64,000 nucleotides of DNA, from positions 1 through 64,000 of the forward strand of contig JAQBPR010000003.1 of assembly GCA_028287395.1 (NCBI GenBank). Reading direction: 5' to 3'. Positions within the stretch are counted from its first letter, which is position 1. Each line of letters starts with the position of its first letter. The notes below the pieces were generated by a model. That model searched no databases. It saw only the letters and a list, made by a program, of their open reading frames with translations, and was not told the origin of the DNA. The translations under genes and the position numbers were made by a program. This DNA is from Bacilli bacterium (GTDB lineage Bacteria > Bacillota > Bacilli > Paenibacillales > NBRC-103111). Positions 34,800 through 44,746 of this stretch are shown here, piece after piece.

Positions 34800-36080
34800 T
34801 TAATCCCCCTTTTGATCACGCAGGAAGTATATGGTATCTAATTGCACTTTTTGCGCCGCCTGCGTAATCATTTGGCGATCCACCTTATAAATTAAATCAA
34901 TTAATTCATTTACCGAGCGTTCGGTTCCAGATAAAACGCTATTATAATCAAAAGAAATCATTTCAAAGGCGGAATCTTGGATTTCACGTAATTGATTGGC
35001 AATCATGGCTTGGGTTTGAGTTAATTCAAGCTCGTTTATTTCACCATTGCGTATTGCCTCCAGCTGCCTTTGAATAATTTCAGAAGCTTTCTGATAATTC
35101 TCCATTTCAATACCTGAACGAATCGCTAAAATGCCTTTATGACCATCCAAACGCGAGGAAGCATAATAGGCCAAGCTTGCTTTTTCACGCACGTTTGTGA
35201 ATAGCTTAGAATGCGGGTAGCCTCCCAACACTCCATTATACATTAGTAAAGAAGGGTATAAATCGTCAGCGTAAGTAATATTCGTCCGCAAGCCCATATT
35301 TAATTTCCCTTGACTTACATCAAGTTTTTCAATGATGGTGCGTATTTGATCCACTTGATAATGATTCGTTTTCATCTGATAATTGTGTACAGAATCCCGT
35401 TCCAGCTGAAACGAATGCTCAACATAAGCTGTAACCTCTGCTAAAGTTGTATTGCCCACAACGTATAAATCAATCGGAGATTGCTTTAACCATTGCGTAT
35501 ATTGATTATAAAGCGAATGAGCATCGATTTGCTGAAGCGCTTCAATCGTCCCAAGTGGAAATAAACGATAAGGCTCATTTTTGCACATTTCATGCATGCA
35601 GCGTTCTTCCGCATAACGAATTTTATCGTTAATTACGGCCTCGATTTTCTTTTGCACCGTTCGTTTTTCTGCATCGACATATTTCGTGACAAAATGTTTA
35701 TTTTCCAAAGCAGGTTGTGTTAAAGCTCCCCCTAAAAACTGCAGCGCTTGCTGCAGTAAGGAGCCTTTTTCATTGACATAGCGATCCTGAATTAGATCCA
35801 TACGAAATTGAACGATCTGGTAATCGCCTCTTTTAAACACATCAAATCCAAAGCCGGCTCCGTATAAATCGTCCAACTTCTCACGGAATTTTTTCGTTTC
35901 TGGATACAATTGTGTTCCCCTGCGTAATACAAAGGGTGTTAAAGCAATCGGAGTTACCGTATCTTCCGCCAACGGAGTCCCAATATAAGCTGAGATTGCA
36001 TAGGTTTTAAATTGCTCTGTCGGCAATACATGAATGCGGATATTTTTAACTGTGCTTCGCTCAAACGTGGTTTGTTTCAA
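34800..36080 (-). CDS. ymfF: M16-family non-catalytic partner YmfF
   Basis: A 426-residue M16-fold protein without HxxEH: the place where YmfH has HFLEH reads TPFVLRRGTQLYPETKKFREKLDDLYGAG. It has the C-terminal lobe motifs of the family (LRTNITYADDLYPSLLMYNGVLGGYPHSKLFTNVREKASLAYYASSR). Such subunits help to bind substrate beside an active partner; the adjacent ymfH encodes the likely partner. ATG at 36080 has GGGAGG upstream. Confidence 0.92.
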   Translation of the reverse strand: MKQTTFERSTVKNIRIHVLPTEQFKTYAISAYIGTPLAEDTVTPIALTPFVLRRGTQLYPETKKFREKLDDLYGAGFGFDVFKRGDYQIVQFRMDLIQDRYVNEKGSLLQQALQFLGGALTQPALENKHFVTKYVDAEKRTVQKKIEAVINDKIRYAEERCMHEMCKNEPYRLFPLGTIEALQQIDAHSLYNQYTQWLKQSPIDLYVVGNTTLAEVTAYVEHSFQLERDSVHNYQMKTNHYQVDQIRTIIEKLDVSQGKLNMGLRTNITYADDLYPSLLMYNGVLGGYPHSKLFTNVREKASLAYYASSRLDGHKGILAIRSGIEMENYQKASEIIQRQLEAIRNGEINELELTQTQAMIANQLREIQDSAFEMISFDYNSVLSGTERSVNELIDLIYKVDRQMITQAAQKVQLDTIYFLRDQKGD

Positions 36081-36161
36081 GAAAACAGCCTCCCTTCATT
36101 TCACCATTCCATTATATTCCTTGACGAAGAAAAGAAGCAACAAAACGTATATTTCTCTTTT

Positions 36162-36980
36162 TTACATACAAAAAATATGTTTGCCGATTGTCATGACCTG
36201 CGGACGGCTCCAAATCCATGAAGAGGTTGCGGTCACAGGATTAAAATAATAAATACAGCCGCCCGTCGGATCATACCCAGCTAAAGCATCCTGTACTGCA
36301 TTTTTCGCCGTTGCATTGGGCGTTAAATTAATTTGGCCATCCGATACCGCCGTAAAAGCACCCGGTTGATAAATAACGCCCGCAACTGAATTTGGAAATT
36401 TTGAAGATTTCACTCGATTAATGATTACTGAGGCAACAGCGACTTGCCCTTTGTATGGCTCGCCACGAGATTCTCCATACACAGCGTTAGCCATTAATCT
36501 GATGTCATTGTCTGTCACGCCTAGCCGTGAGCTAGGCGGTAAGCTATCGTTATTACCGCTTGTAGCATTCCCAGCTGCATTACCCCCTGCATTACCCCCT
36601 GCATTACCAGCAGTGCTTGGAATTGCCTTCCAACCTTCCGTCGGCGCCCAAGCCTTGGTAGCTTCCCATAATTTCAGCTTTGTTTTTGGACCCACAATTC
36701 CATCCACGTTCAAGCCGAATTCGGATTGAAAATATTTGACAGACTTAAGGGTATTGTAACCAAACTGTCCATCCACGTCCCCATAAAAGAAACCAAGAAA
36801 CTTCATTCTCCCCTGCAATTCATATACATCTTCCCCGTTCGCTCCATATTGCAAGTCAGCTTGACTAAATGTTTCTTTTAAATTTTTATTTTTAGTATCC
36901 TCCTTTAATTGAAACCCCACAAACAAAATCAACAAAATGATCACGGTAAATATAATGAGGCGATAATTTTTAATTTGCAT
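36162..36980 (-). CDS. sleB: SleB-type spore cortex-lytic / cell-wall hydrolase
   Basis: About 272 residues. An N-terminal membrane helix/signal (YRLIIFTVIILLILFVGF) leads to a PG_binding_1 domain (DVYELQGRMKFLGFFYGDVDGQFGYNT), a Gly/Asn/Ala linker with a 12-base repeated unit, and the Hydrolase_2 catalytic domain (NAVYGESRGEPYKGQVAVASVIINRV) with the likely catalytic Glu in GESRGE. SleB is a lytic transglycosylase that degrades spore cortex in germination. The partner ypeB is not next to it, so this could also be a CwlJ/SleB paralogue with a vegetative role. ATG at 36980. Confidence 0.85.
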   Translation of the reverse strand: MQIKNYRLIIFTVIILLILFVGFQLKEDTKNKNLKETFSQADLQYGANGEDVYELQGRMKFLGFFYGDVDGQFGYNTLKSVKYFQSEFGLNVDGIVGPKTKLKLWEATKAWAPTEGWKAIPSTAGNAGGNAGGNAAGNATSGNNDSLPPSSRLGVTDNDIRLMANAVYGESRGEPYKGQVAVASVIINRVKSSKFPNSVAGVIYQPGAFTAVSDGQINLTPNATAKNAVQDALAGYDPTGGCIYYFNPVTATSSWIWSRPQVMTIGKHIFCM

Positions 36981-37060
36981 GACGATTCTCAACCTTCCTT
37001 TTTCGCATATTATTTCTCTATGCGGTTATTATTTGAAAGGAAGAATCGTTCTATACAAAT

Positions 37061-37093
37061 AAAAAAAACTACTGGGATTAACCCAGCAGTTTT
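37061..37093 (-). terminator. Terminator after the FtsK/SpoIIIE gene
   Basis: ACTGCTGGG and CCCAGTAGT pair with one mismatch, loop TTAAT, then eight T on the minus strand; it begins at the stop codon of the gene. Confidence 0.9.
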
Positions 37094-39533
37094 ATGAACT
37101 TATCCGATTCTGGTGAAACTGTTCAATCGATAATAAAACCTCTCGCGGTTTGCTGCCTTCATATGGGCCTACAATACCTTTGGCTTCCATAGAGTCAATT
37201 AAACGCGCAGCCCGAGTATAGCCGATCCGCATTCTTCGCTGCAGCAAGGATACGGAAGCTTGTTTGGCTTCCACCACGATCTGGATGGCTTGATTATATA
37301 ACTCATCCTCCACCTCATTACCCTTTGATTCAGCTTGCTCGTCCAATTCAGGGACCATCTCTTCCTGATAATTCGCTTTTTCTTGATTACGGACAAAATG
37401 TACTACAGCCTCGACCTCTTCATCCGATAAAAAGGCCCCTTGAACGCGTACAGGCTTTGAAGCGCCCATAGGCAAGTACAGCATGTCTCCTCGACCAAGC
37501 AGTTTCTCTGCTCCACCCATGTCAAGAATCGTTCGTGAATCAACCATAGAGGATACGCCAAAGGCAATGCGCGATGGAATGTTCGCTTTAATTACACCTG
37601 TAATAACATCAACAGAGGGTCTTTGCGTAGCGATGATTAGATGGATCCCCGCAGCACGAGCCATTTGAGCCAAACGACAAATCGCGTCCTCTACATCATT
37701 CGCGGCAACCATCATTAAATCAGCTAATTCATCGACAATAACGACGATTAAAGGTAACGGTGGCATTGGATTTCCCGGATTACCGTTTGCTAACAAATTA
37801 TTGTAGCCTTCAATATTACGCGTACCTGTTTTAGAAAATAATTCATACCTTTTTTCCATCTCAAGAACCACTTTTTTCAAAGCCAAAGATGCACGCCGCG
37901 GGTCAGTAACGACTGGCGCCAATAAATGCGGAATCCCGTTATAGACGTTTAATTCAACCATTTTCGGATCGATCATCAAAAATTTCACTTCATCTGGCTT
38001 TGCTTTATACAAAATACTCGTAATAATTCCATTTATACACACTGATTTACCTGAACCGGTGGCACCCGCAACAAGTAAATGCGGCATTCTGGCCAAGTTG
38101 CCTACGATAGGCTGTCCAGATATATCGCGTCCTAAGGTAATCGATAACTTCGCGGCAGAATCGCGAAAAGCCGCGCTTTCCATCACTTCACGGAGCGTTA
38201 CGATGGAAACCTCTGTATTTGGGACTTCGATCCCAATTGCGGATTTACCCGGAATTGGAGCTTCCATACGTATATCCTTTGCAGCCAAAGCAAGTGCAAT
38301 ATCATCCGTCAAACTGACAATCCGGCTTACCTTGACGCCTACATCAGGTTGGATTTCATACCTTGTAACTGCCGGCCCTCTAACGACCTCCAATACTTTC
38401 GTCTTTACGCCAAAGCTTTCAAGCGTGGCTTCTAACTTTCTCGCGTTAGCCTTATAGTCTAAACCGTCGCCTGGTTTTCCGACAGCCGGCATAGTCAATA
38501 ATGAAAACGATGGCAATTCATAGGGTTTAGCAGGTTTTTTATCTGTCTCATATAGTAAAGGCTCGTCCGTAATGTCATCTAATGAAGCACTTGGCGATTC
38601 ACGAATAGGCTCCACTTGATCCTGAAAATTACGTATGTATGGCAGTGGTTCTTCTTCATTCGTTATCTCCGGTGCCGTTTCAATCAACTTAATAGGTAAA
38701 GGTGGTGCTAATGCAGCCGTTGGCACCTCAAGTGTTGCATCCTTAGATTGCAGCATTTCAAAAAATACAGGTTTACCTTTAGCTTTGGCGCGATCCGTAA
38801 AATACGCTTCTTCGTCCAATTCATCGTCGTCTAATTTATAAGATGCTTGCTTCTTCACATTAATTATCAATCCTTTTTGTACATTTAAACCTTTTTTCCT
38901 GGAAAATAACTCCATTAAGCGCAGCTTTAAACCGGATCGAATGCCATCCGTTTTTCCATTTATTTTGCTGGCGACCTCAACAAGGGAAATTCCTGTAATT
39001 AAAATAAAACCGATAATAAATAAGCTGTACGCAATTAAATTCGAGCCTAAATAACCAAACAAGAAATAAAGACTCGCATAAATTAGAGCGCCGATCATTC
39101 CGCCACCGACTTTATTTGGCAAAATAGCATCACTGCCCGTAATCTGCAAACCATCCTTCATGCTTTTCCATGTCTCTTTAATAATATCGAGCGGGATTTT
39201 CAAATCAGCGTTTGAGTTCAATGAACCCATCATCGTAATATGGTTGAGCACGACCCACCCAACTAAGCAAAGAATAACCCCTGTTTTCCATTTGCTCCAA
39301 GAGGCAGGCCATGCTCTTTTCATCATTACATAAAGTCCAATGTATATAAAAATGACAGGAAGAACCTTATCAGAGGTACCAATTAAAAAACGGAACAAAT
39401 AAGTCAAGGCTCGAGCAACGCGACCACTGCCAGATAATGCGATAACGGAAAAAATCAATATGATGATGCCATATAGCTCATATTTCAATGAAACTTTTGC
39501 AGCTTTTTTCTTTTTCTTTCTTGCTTTCGCCAA
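37092..39533 (-). CDS. spoIIIE: DNA translocase FtsK/SpoIIIE
   Basis: About 813 residues. A basic N-terminus ([10 protein letters not shown]), four membrane helices in the first 180 residues, a charged linker, then the FtsK motor with Walker A GATGSGKS, Walker [20 protein letters not shown]-like [12 protein letters not shown] and a C-terminal gamma (winged helix) domain ([19 protein letters not shown]) that reads DNA polarity signals. It pumps chromosomal DNA through the division or sporulation septum. The ylzJ-tepA neighbours favour SpoIIIE. The start is a TTG at 39533 with GGAGG 8 bases before it. Confidence 0.94.
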   Translation of the reverse strand: MAKARKKKKKAAKVSLKYELYGIIILIFSVIALSGSGRVARALTYLFRFLIGTSDKVLPVIFIYIGLYVMMKRAWPASWSKWKTGVILCLVGWVVLNHITMMGSLNSNADLKIPLDIIKETWKSMKDGLQITGSDAILPNKVGGGMIGALIYASLYFLFGYLGSNLIAYSLFIIGFILITGISLVEVASKINGKTDGIRSGLKLRLMELFSRKKGLNVQKGLIINVKKQASYKLDDDELDEEAYFTDRAKAKGKPVFFEMLQSKDATLEVPTAALAPPLPIKLIETAPEITNEEEPLPYIRNFQDQVEPIRESPSASLDDITDEPLLYETDKKPAKPYELPSFSLLTMPAVGKPGDGLDYKANARKLEATLESFGVKTKVLEVVRGPAVTRYEIQPDVGVKVSRIVSLTDDIALALAAKDIRMEAPIPGKSAIGIEVPNTEVSIVTLREVMESAAFRDSAAKLSITLGRDISGQPIVGNLARMPHLLVAGATGSGKSVCINGIITSILYKAKPDEVKFLMIDPKMVELNVYNGIPHLLAPVVTDPRRASLALKKVVLEMEKRYELFSKTGTRNIEGYNNLLANGNPGNPMPPLPLIVVIVDELADLMMVAANDVEDAICRLAQMARAAGIHLIIATQRPSVDVITGVIKANIPSRIAFGVSSMVDSRTILDMGGAEKLLGRGDMLYLPMGASKPVRVQGAFLSDEEVEAVVHFVRNQEKANYQEEMVPELDEQAESKGNEVEDELYNQAIQIVVEAKQASVSLLQRRMRIGYTRAARLIDSMEAKGIVGPYEGSKPREVLLSIEQFHQNRISS

Positions 39534-39601
39534 AATGTTCACCTCCAACTTTTATATTATAGCATACAAAAGTGGGCGAAATAAATAGTTTTACAGGCTA
39601 C

Positions 39602-39829
39602 CTATGACTGTAAGGCAGGATGAAAATGAATGACAGAGCCGGGTGAATAGGCTGGGATTAAATAATCATTTGGCTGGCAGCTTAACAAACGAATAATTTT
39701 CGCTTGATTGACCCCGACCATTTCCACCTGCATATCGATTCCATTTAAATTGATTTCAACGTATTCAAATTTCTGTTCTCCAGCACCCGCCATGACTGTT
39801 TCCAGTGGCATAATCGAATATATGGTCAT
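39602..39829 (-). CDS. ylzJ: YlzJ-like protein
   Basis: A 75-residue protein with the pattern [14 protein letters not shown] and [17 protein letters not shown] of the YlzJ family. Function unknown; always found between tepA and spoIIIE in Bacillales. The ATG overlaps the tepA stop by 4 bases. No signal or membrane helix. Confidence 0.9.
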   Translation of the reverse strand: MTIYSIMPLETVMAGAGEQKFEYVEINLNGIDMQVEMVGVNQAKIIRLLSCQPNDYLIPAYSPGSVIHFHPALQS

Positions 39830-40578
39830 TGGAGCACCCCTTTTTGCTGCATTTTATGTTCTTCAATGCGTTTATTTAATTCACGTATGGCGTCTGATAC
39901 CCCGCCAACTGCATTAATTAAACCGAATTTCACCGCATCCCTACCGATTACCGTTGCTCCAATATCACGGGTTAATTCGCCTGTTTTAAACATTAATTCC
40001 TTAATTTTTTCATCGGTTATGTTTGAATGATTCGTCACAAACCGGATCACTCTCTCCTGCATTTTATCCAAATATTCGAATGTTTGCGGTACACCAATGA
40101 CCAATCCATTTAAACGAATCGGATGGATCGTCATCGTAGCAGATTCAGCTATGATCGAATATTGAGCTGATACGGCAATCGGCACACCGATACTATGACC
40201 GCCGCCAAGCACCAATGTTACAGTCGGCTTAGAAATGGAAGCAATCATCTCTGCAATGGCTAAACCAGCTTCTACATCCCCTCCTACCGTATTCAAAATA
40301 ATCAGCAGCCCCTCAATTTTTGAATTTTGCTCAGCTGCCACCAATTGTGGAATAAGGTGCTCATATTTGGTCGTTTTATTCTGCGGCGGGAGGATTAAAT
40401 GCCCTTCAATTTGTCCAATAATCGTCAAACACAGAATATTTGATTCATCAGATGTGGCAATCACTGTTTGGCCCAGTTGTTGAATATTTTCAAGCACGGC
40501 GTTCTTCTTGGAATCATTGGGATCTATTGTTGGTATAGCTGGTTCTTCTTGCTGCATGATATTCGAATGGTTTGACAT
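39826..40578 (-). CDS. tepA: ClpP-like protease TepA
   Basis: A 250-residue ClpP-fold (S14) protein, homologue of the translocation-enhancing protein of B. subtilis. The active-site serine lies in [15 protein letters not shown] (near 125), the His in TIHPIRLNG, and [13 protein letters not shown] forms the oxyanion region. TepA has been linked to degradation of small acid-soluble spore proteins or signal peptides; substrate here unknown. ATG at 40578 with GGAGG 6 bases upstream; seven more residues upstream are not needed. Confidence 0.9.
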   Translation of the reverse strand: MSNHSNIMQQEEPAIPTIDPNDSKKNAVLENIQQLGQTVIATSDESNILCLTIIGQIEGHLILPPQNKTTKYEHLIPQLVAAEQNSKIEGLLIILNTVGGDVEAGLAIAEMIASISKPTVTLVLGGGHSIGVPIAVSAQYSIIAESATMTIHPIRLNGLVIGVPQTFEYLDKMQERVIRFVTNHSNITDEKIKELMFKTGELTRDIGATVIGRDAVKFGLINAVGGVSDAIRELNKRIEEHKMQQKGVLQ

Positions 40579-40654
40579 TGTACGCCTCCAATTTTTCATA
40601 AACGTATTTCATAGTATGGATGGATCGTACAATCTTATTCGCATGGAACATAAA

Positions 40655-40691
40655 TAAAAAAGCTTCCAAGCAAAGGCTCGGAAAGCTTTTT
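40655..40691 (-). terminator. Terminator after the RNase J gene
   Basis: AAAAAGCTTTCC and GGAAGCTTTTTT pair with a bulge around a 12-base loop, with T-rich tail. It lies about 30 bases past the RNase J stop. Confidence 0.85.
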
Positions 40692-40721
40692 ATATTCCAT
40701 GTCTAAGTGACTTGGATCGTT

Positions 40722-42395
40722 TTAAACTTCCATAATGATTGGAAGGATCATCGGTCTTCTTTTCGTTTGTTCATATAAAAATCTTCCAAGCGCATCTTTA
40801 ACATGCGTTTTTAATGAGGCCCATTCATTGACATTCTCACTCATGAGCTTATTCAATGTGTTCGTCACTATTTTATTCGCTTCATCCAACAAGCCTTCAG
40901 ATTCACGCACGTACACGAAGCCTCGTGAAATGATATCTGGACCGGAAAGAACTTTACCTTCTTGTTTACTTAACGTAACGACTACAACTAATATGCCGTC
41001 TTGTGACAATAGCTTACGGTCACGTAAAACGATATTACCGACATCGCCAACGCCTAAGCCATCAATCAGAATATTTCCCGCTTGGACTCTGCCGAATTTA
41101 CGGGCAACACCATCTTGAATTTCAACAATTTCACCATTATCAACAATGAAAATATCTTCTTTTTCCACACCGACATCTTCAGCTAAGTTAGCATGGAGAC
41201 GAAGCATCCGATACTCGCCATGAATGGGTATAAAATATTTAGGCTTCATCAAATTAAGCATGAGCTTCAATTCTTCTTGACTGCCATGACCCGAAACGTG
41301 AACGCCAGATACTGAACCCGGACCGTAAATGACATGAGCGCCTAAACGGAAAAGCTCATCTACAGTTCGTCCCACATATTTTTCGTTCCCAGGAATCGGT
41401 GTAGCCGCAATAACTACAGTATCTCCAGGCATAATATCCACCTTACGGTGTGTCGCTCTTGCCATACGCGTTAAAGCTGACATCGGCTCGCCTTGGCTTC
41501 CCGTCGATAGGATGACAACACGATCCGCTGCAATACGATTCACTTCTTCCGGTTCAATAAGCATACCTTCAGGAATCCTTAAATATCCTAGTTCCGAAGC
41601 AATGGAAACTACATTTACCATGCTTCTGCCGATTACCGTTACTTTACGGTTGGTAGCTTCCGCAGCATCGATAACTTGCTGAACCCGATGAATATTCGAG
41701 GCAAAGGTGGCCACAACAACACGCTGCTTCGCTTTAGAGAAAACATTCTCAAGCTCTATACCGACGCTTCTCTCAGAGCCCGTAAAGCCGGGACGCTCTG
41801 CATTTGTACTATCTGAAAGAAGAATTAATACACCCTTAGTACCAATTTCCGCCATCCGATGCAAATCAGCAAAATGACCATTCACAGGCGTTTGATCAAA
41901 TTTAAAATCTCCGGTATGAACAACGTTTCCTTCAGGTGTTTCTAAACAAACCCCTACACAATCTGGAATACTATGATTGGTTTTAAAGAAGCTTGCCGTG
42001 ATGGTTCCCAGTTGTAATTCAGAATTGGCTGTGATGATATGACGCTTAGTGTCTCCAAGCAAATTAGCTTCTTTTAATTTGGATTCAATTAAACCCATAG
42101 TTAATCTAGTAGCATAAATAGGTACATTTAATTGCCGAAGCACATAAGGTAATCCACCAATATGATCTTCATGTCCGTGCGTAATTAAAATCGCTCTTAC
42201 TTTATCACGGTTATCCAATAAATAAGTAATATCAGGAATAACAATATCAATGCCTAACATTTCTTCTTCAGGAAATTTCAACCCAGAATCCACAACCACA
42301 ATATCGTTTCCATACTGCACTACATACATATTTTTACCAATTTCGCCCACGCCGCCTAGAGCGAAGATGAGTAATTTTTCATTTTTCTTTGTCAA
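40722..42395 (-). CDS. rnjB: Ribonuclease J
   Basis: A 557-residue beta-CASP metallo-beta-lactamase RNase. The catalytic HGHEDH motif sits near residue 75, the beta-CASP motifs LSDSTNAERPGFTGSE and VVATFASNIHRVQQ follow, and PIHGEYR with VSGHGSQEE closes the active site; a C-terminal oligomerisation domain follows. Its place after dapA matches B. subtilis ymfA (rnjB); RNase J1 and J2 are not separable by motif alone. ATG at 42395 has AGGAGG ahead. It acts in mRNA decay and 5' exonuclease trimming with RNase Y. Confidence 0.94.
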   Translation of the reverse strand: MTKKNEKLLIFALGGVGEIGKNMYVVQYGNDIVVVDSGLKFPEEEMLGIDIVIPDITYLLDNRDKVRAILITHGHEDHIGGLPYVLRQLNVPIYATRLTMGLIESKLKEANLLGDTKRHIITANSELQLGTITASFFKTNHSIPDCVGVCLETPEGNVVHTGDFKFDQTPVNGHFADLHRMAEIGTKGVLILLSDSTNAERPGFTGSERSVGIELENVFSKAKQRVVVATFASNIHRVQQVIDAAEATNRKVTVIGRSMVNVVSIASELGYLRIPEGMLIEPEEVNRIAADRVVILSTGSQGEPMSALTRMARATHRKVDIMPGDTVVIAATPIPGNEKYVGRTVDELFRLGAHVIYGPGSVSGVHVSGHGSQEELKLMLNLMKPKYFIPIHGEYRMLRLHANLAEDVGVEKEDIFIVDNGEIVEIQDGVARKFGRVQAGNILIDGLGVGDVGNIVLRDRKLLSQDGILVVVVTLSKQEGKVLSGPDIISRGFVYVRESEGLLDEANKIVTNTLNKLMSENVNEWASLKTHVKDALGRFLYEQTKRRPMILPIIMEV

Positions 42396-42478
42396 AACAA
42401 TACCTCCTATTTTTTAAAATTTGACGACAATTCTCCGATTTATATCCATTAAATAAACCGCACCAGTCACTTGCCATC

Positions 42479-42508
42479 ATTATACATGAACAAAAACATC
42501 AAAAACAA
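42479..42508 (-). promoter_or_regulatory. Sigma-A-like promoter for the RNase J gene
   Basis: Minus strand TTGTTT (42503-42508) and TATAAT (42479-42484) are 18 bases apart, about 84 bases before the ATG. Confidence 0.5.
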
Positions 42509-42570
42509 GTTACACTCTGTTAGAGTTAGCGTATCCTTAAAATGAAAAGCAATGCGAAATCTTCACATTT

Positions 42571-43437
42571 CTAGCGAAGCAAGGATTGGATAAACAGACC
42601 TTCGGCCTCATTCACTTCAAGTAATGGGAGTCGTACGCCCCCAACATCAATCCCTCGCAAAAAGAGCGCATGCTTGACCGGAGCAGGACTCGGAACGCGG
42701 AATAAGCCTTTAAAAATCGGGAAAAGCTTAGCATGTGCTTCAGCTGCCTTCAAGTTTTCCCCTGACAAAAAATAATCGATTAATTGCTTCATTTCAGCAC
42801 CAATGATATGACTGGCTACACTTACAATTCCATAGCCGCCAATCGCCATAACAGGCAAGGTAAGCGAATCATCGCCACTGTAAACCTTGAATTCATTAGG
42901 AACGCGTGAAATGATTTGAGTCATATGATCTAAGTCCGCATGTGCTTCTTTACTAGCGACAATATTCGAAATCTCAGCTAATCGGACCGTAGTTTCATAA
43001 GCAACCGTAATACCCGTTCGATGGGGGACGTTATACAACATGATGGGCAATTGGGTAGCTTCGGCAACCATCTTGAAATGTTGATATAAGCCTTCTTGCG
43101 AAGGACGATTGTAATAAGGAGCAACTAATAAAATCCCATCTACTCTAAGTTTCTCTGCTTGCAAAGTAGAATGTATCGTATGTGCCGTATCATAACTGCC
43201 CGTACCAGCAATGACTTTGCAACGTCCATTAACATAACGGACGGCAAATTCAAATAATTGAAGCTTTTCAGCTTCAGTCAAGGTGGGCGATTCTCCGGTT
43301 GTCCCGCATATCACTAAACTATCCGTCTTTTGTACATCAATCAAATGATCAATTAATACCTTAACTCGCGACCAATTAATTTGAAGATTTTCATCAAACG
43401 GCGTAACCATTGCCGTAACTAATCTCCCGAAATCCAT
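42571..43437 (-). CDS. dapA: 4-hydroxy-tetrahydrodipicolinate synthase
   Basis: A 288-residue Schiff-base aldolase that condenses aspartate semialdehyde and pyruvate. VICGTTGESPTLT is the substrate-binding loop, MLYNVPHRTG carries the catalytic Tyr, and the Schiff-base Lys is in VASKEAHAD. The product feeds both peptidoglycan diaminopimelate/lysine and, via DpaAB, spore dipicolinate. ATG at 43437 (MDFGRL) has AGGAGG 7 bases ahead; 16 extra upstream codons run through the hairpin leader at 43445-43483 and are not family-like. Confidence 0.96.
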   Translation of the reverse strand: MDFGRLVTAMVTPFDENLQINWSRVKVLIDHLIDVQKTDSLVICGTTGESPTLTEAEKLQLFEFAVRYVNGRCKVIAGTGSYDTAHTIHSTLQAEKLRVDGILLVAPYYNRPSQEGLYQHFKMVAEATQLPIMLYNVPHRTGITVAYETTVRLAEISNIVASKEAHADLDHMTQIISRVPNEFKVYSGDDSLTLPVMAIGGYGIVSVASHIIGAEMKQLIDYFLSGENLKAAEAHAKLFPIFKGLFRVPSPAPVKHALFLRGIDVGGVRLPLLEVNEAEGLFIQSLLR

Positions 43438-43444
43438 AAAAATT

Positions 43445-43483
43445 CCTCCTAAAAGTTTTCGTAAGAAAACTCGCATCGTAAGC
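43445..43483 (-). promoter_or_regulatory. Hairpin-SD leader element before dapA
   Basis: On the minus strand GCTTACGATGC is followed by AGTTTTC, loop TTAC, GAAAACT and then TTTAGGAGG, the SD of dapA. Similar elements precede ymxG and rimP. The 7-bp stem ends 3 bases before the SD, so folding could affect ribosome access. Confidence 0.65.
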
Positions 43484-43490
43484 ATAATTC

Positions 43491-44708
43491 CTACTGAAAC
43501 AATTTAAATTTATCATGCAGCCTTCTTACAGCGTTAATCATATCTTCTCCTTTAACTAATACCCAAATCGTCGTATTGGAATCGGAGGATTGCAAGATGG
43601 GAATATCCCTTTCCATCAAAGCCTCAACAATTTGCGCCATAATCCCAGGTACCCCATTCATACCGCCGCCGATAATGGAAACTTTAGCGCAATGAGATAC
43701 TATATTTACACTGTAGTTCAATTGTTGCAACGCCTCCAAAGCTGAAGTTGCTTGAGCGTCAAAAACGGTATATACCACACCAGACGGATTTACATTAATA
43801 AAATCAACACTAATGAGTCGCTGTGCCATCGCTTTAAATACATGCAAAGATGTATCATACAGACCTTCTTGATTGATCACTGTAATTTGCGTTAAAGATT
43901 GCGTGTATGTAATACCCGTTATATGTCGATCTACAACTGTATTGGATTCCAGCTTCAGTGCTTCAAAACCAGCGACTAACGTTCCTGCTTCTTGGGAAAA
44001 AGTAGACCGAATACGAATAGGTAAATTCGCGTGCTTAGCGATTTCTACAGCTCTTGGATGGATAACCTTTGCTCCATTATGCGCAAGATGACTTATTTCA
44101 TTAAATGTTACATGCGATAATGGCTTTGCATTATCAACAATTCGTGGGTCAGCAGTCAAAATACCATTTACGTCCGTAAAAATATCAACGATCTCTGCAC
44201 CTAACGCTACCCCTAGAGCAGTTGCTGATGTGTCGCTGCCGCCCCTACCCAACGTAGTTAAATCATGCTTTAATGTAGCTCCTTGAAAGCCAGTCACAAT
44301 AACAACTTTTTGTTGGTACAGCAGTTCGAGAATACGGGTCGGATCAATCGATATAATCTGTGCGTTGCCATATTGATCATTTGTTGTGATGCCCGCTTGT
44401 GCTCCATTCAATACAATAGAAGAAATCAATTCTACATTTAATAAACTAGAAAGTGTAACAGCGGAAATCGTTTCACCGCAGCACAGAAGCATATCCTTCT
44501 CTCTTGCAGCAAGACGACCGCCACTTTGATGTATCGAATCGAGCAATGTATCTGTTGCGTAAGGATCGCCCTTTCTTCCCATTGCGGATACGACAATTAC
44601 AAGATTGTATTCTTCATCTAAGGCGCGTTTAATATGCTGGATAGCGTGATTTCTAGCCTCAAAGGTAGAAAGGGAGGTGCCGCCGAATTTTTGAACCAAA
44701 ATTCGCAT
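43491..44708 (-). CDS. dapG: Aspartate kinase (DapG)
   Basis: A 405-residue aspartokinase: ILVQKFGGTSL at the N-terminus, VVSAMGRKGDPYATDTLLD, GRGGSDTSATALGVALGAE in the kinase domain, and two ACT domains at the C-terminus (TQITVINQEGLYDTSLHVFK and VSIIGGGMNGVPGIMAQIVEAL). Its place beside asd and dapA matches DapG, the diaminopimelate-controlled isozyme. ATG at 44708 gives the family N-terminus MRILVQKFGG and has GGAGG 7 bases ahead; an ATG two codons earlier is on the SD. Confidence 0.94.
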   Translation of the reverse strand: MRILVQKFGGTSLSTFEARNHAIQHIKRALDEEYNLVIVVSAMGRKGDPYATDTLLDSIHQSGGRLAAREKDMLLCCGETISAVTLSSLLNVELISSIVLNGAQAGITTNDQYGNAQIISIDPTRILELLYQQKVVIVTGFQGATLKHDLTTLGRGGSDTSATALGVALGAEIVDIFTDVNGILTADPRIVDNAKPLSHVTFNEISHLAHNGAKVIHPRAVEIAKHANLPIRIRSTFSQEAGTLVAGFEALKLESNTVVDRHITGITYTQSLTQITVINQEGLYDTSLHVFKAMAQRLISVDFINVNPSGVVYTVFDAQATSALEALQQLNYSVNIVSHCAKVSIIGGGMNGVPGIMAQIVEALMERDIPILQSSDSNTTIWVLVKGEDMINAVRRLHDKFKLFQ

Positions 44709-44746
44709 GAACATACCTCCTGTAACCCAATCATCCCATCGGATGA

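Noticed and set aside
36560-36625. 12-bp repeats in the sleB linker as a possible repeat element
   Set aside because: They encode a Gly/Asn/Ala linker in frame and are an ordinary low-complexity spacer between two domains.
42510-42535. Small stem GTTACACTCT/AGAGTTAGC after dapA as terminator
   Set aside because: Pairing is imperfect and no T-run follows on the minus strand, so I did not list it as a feature.
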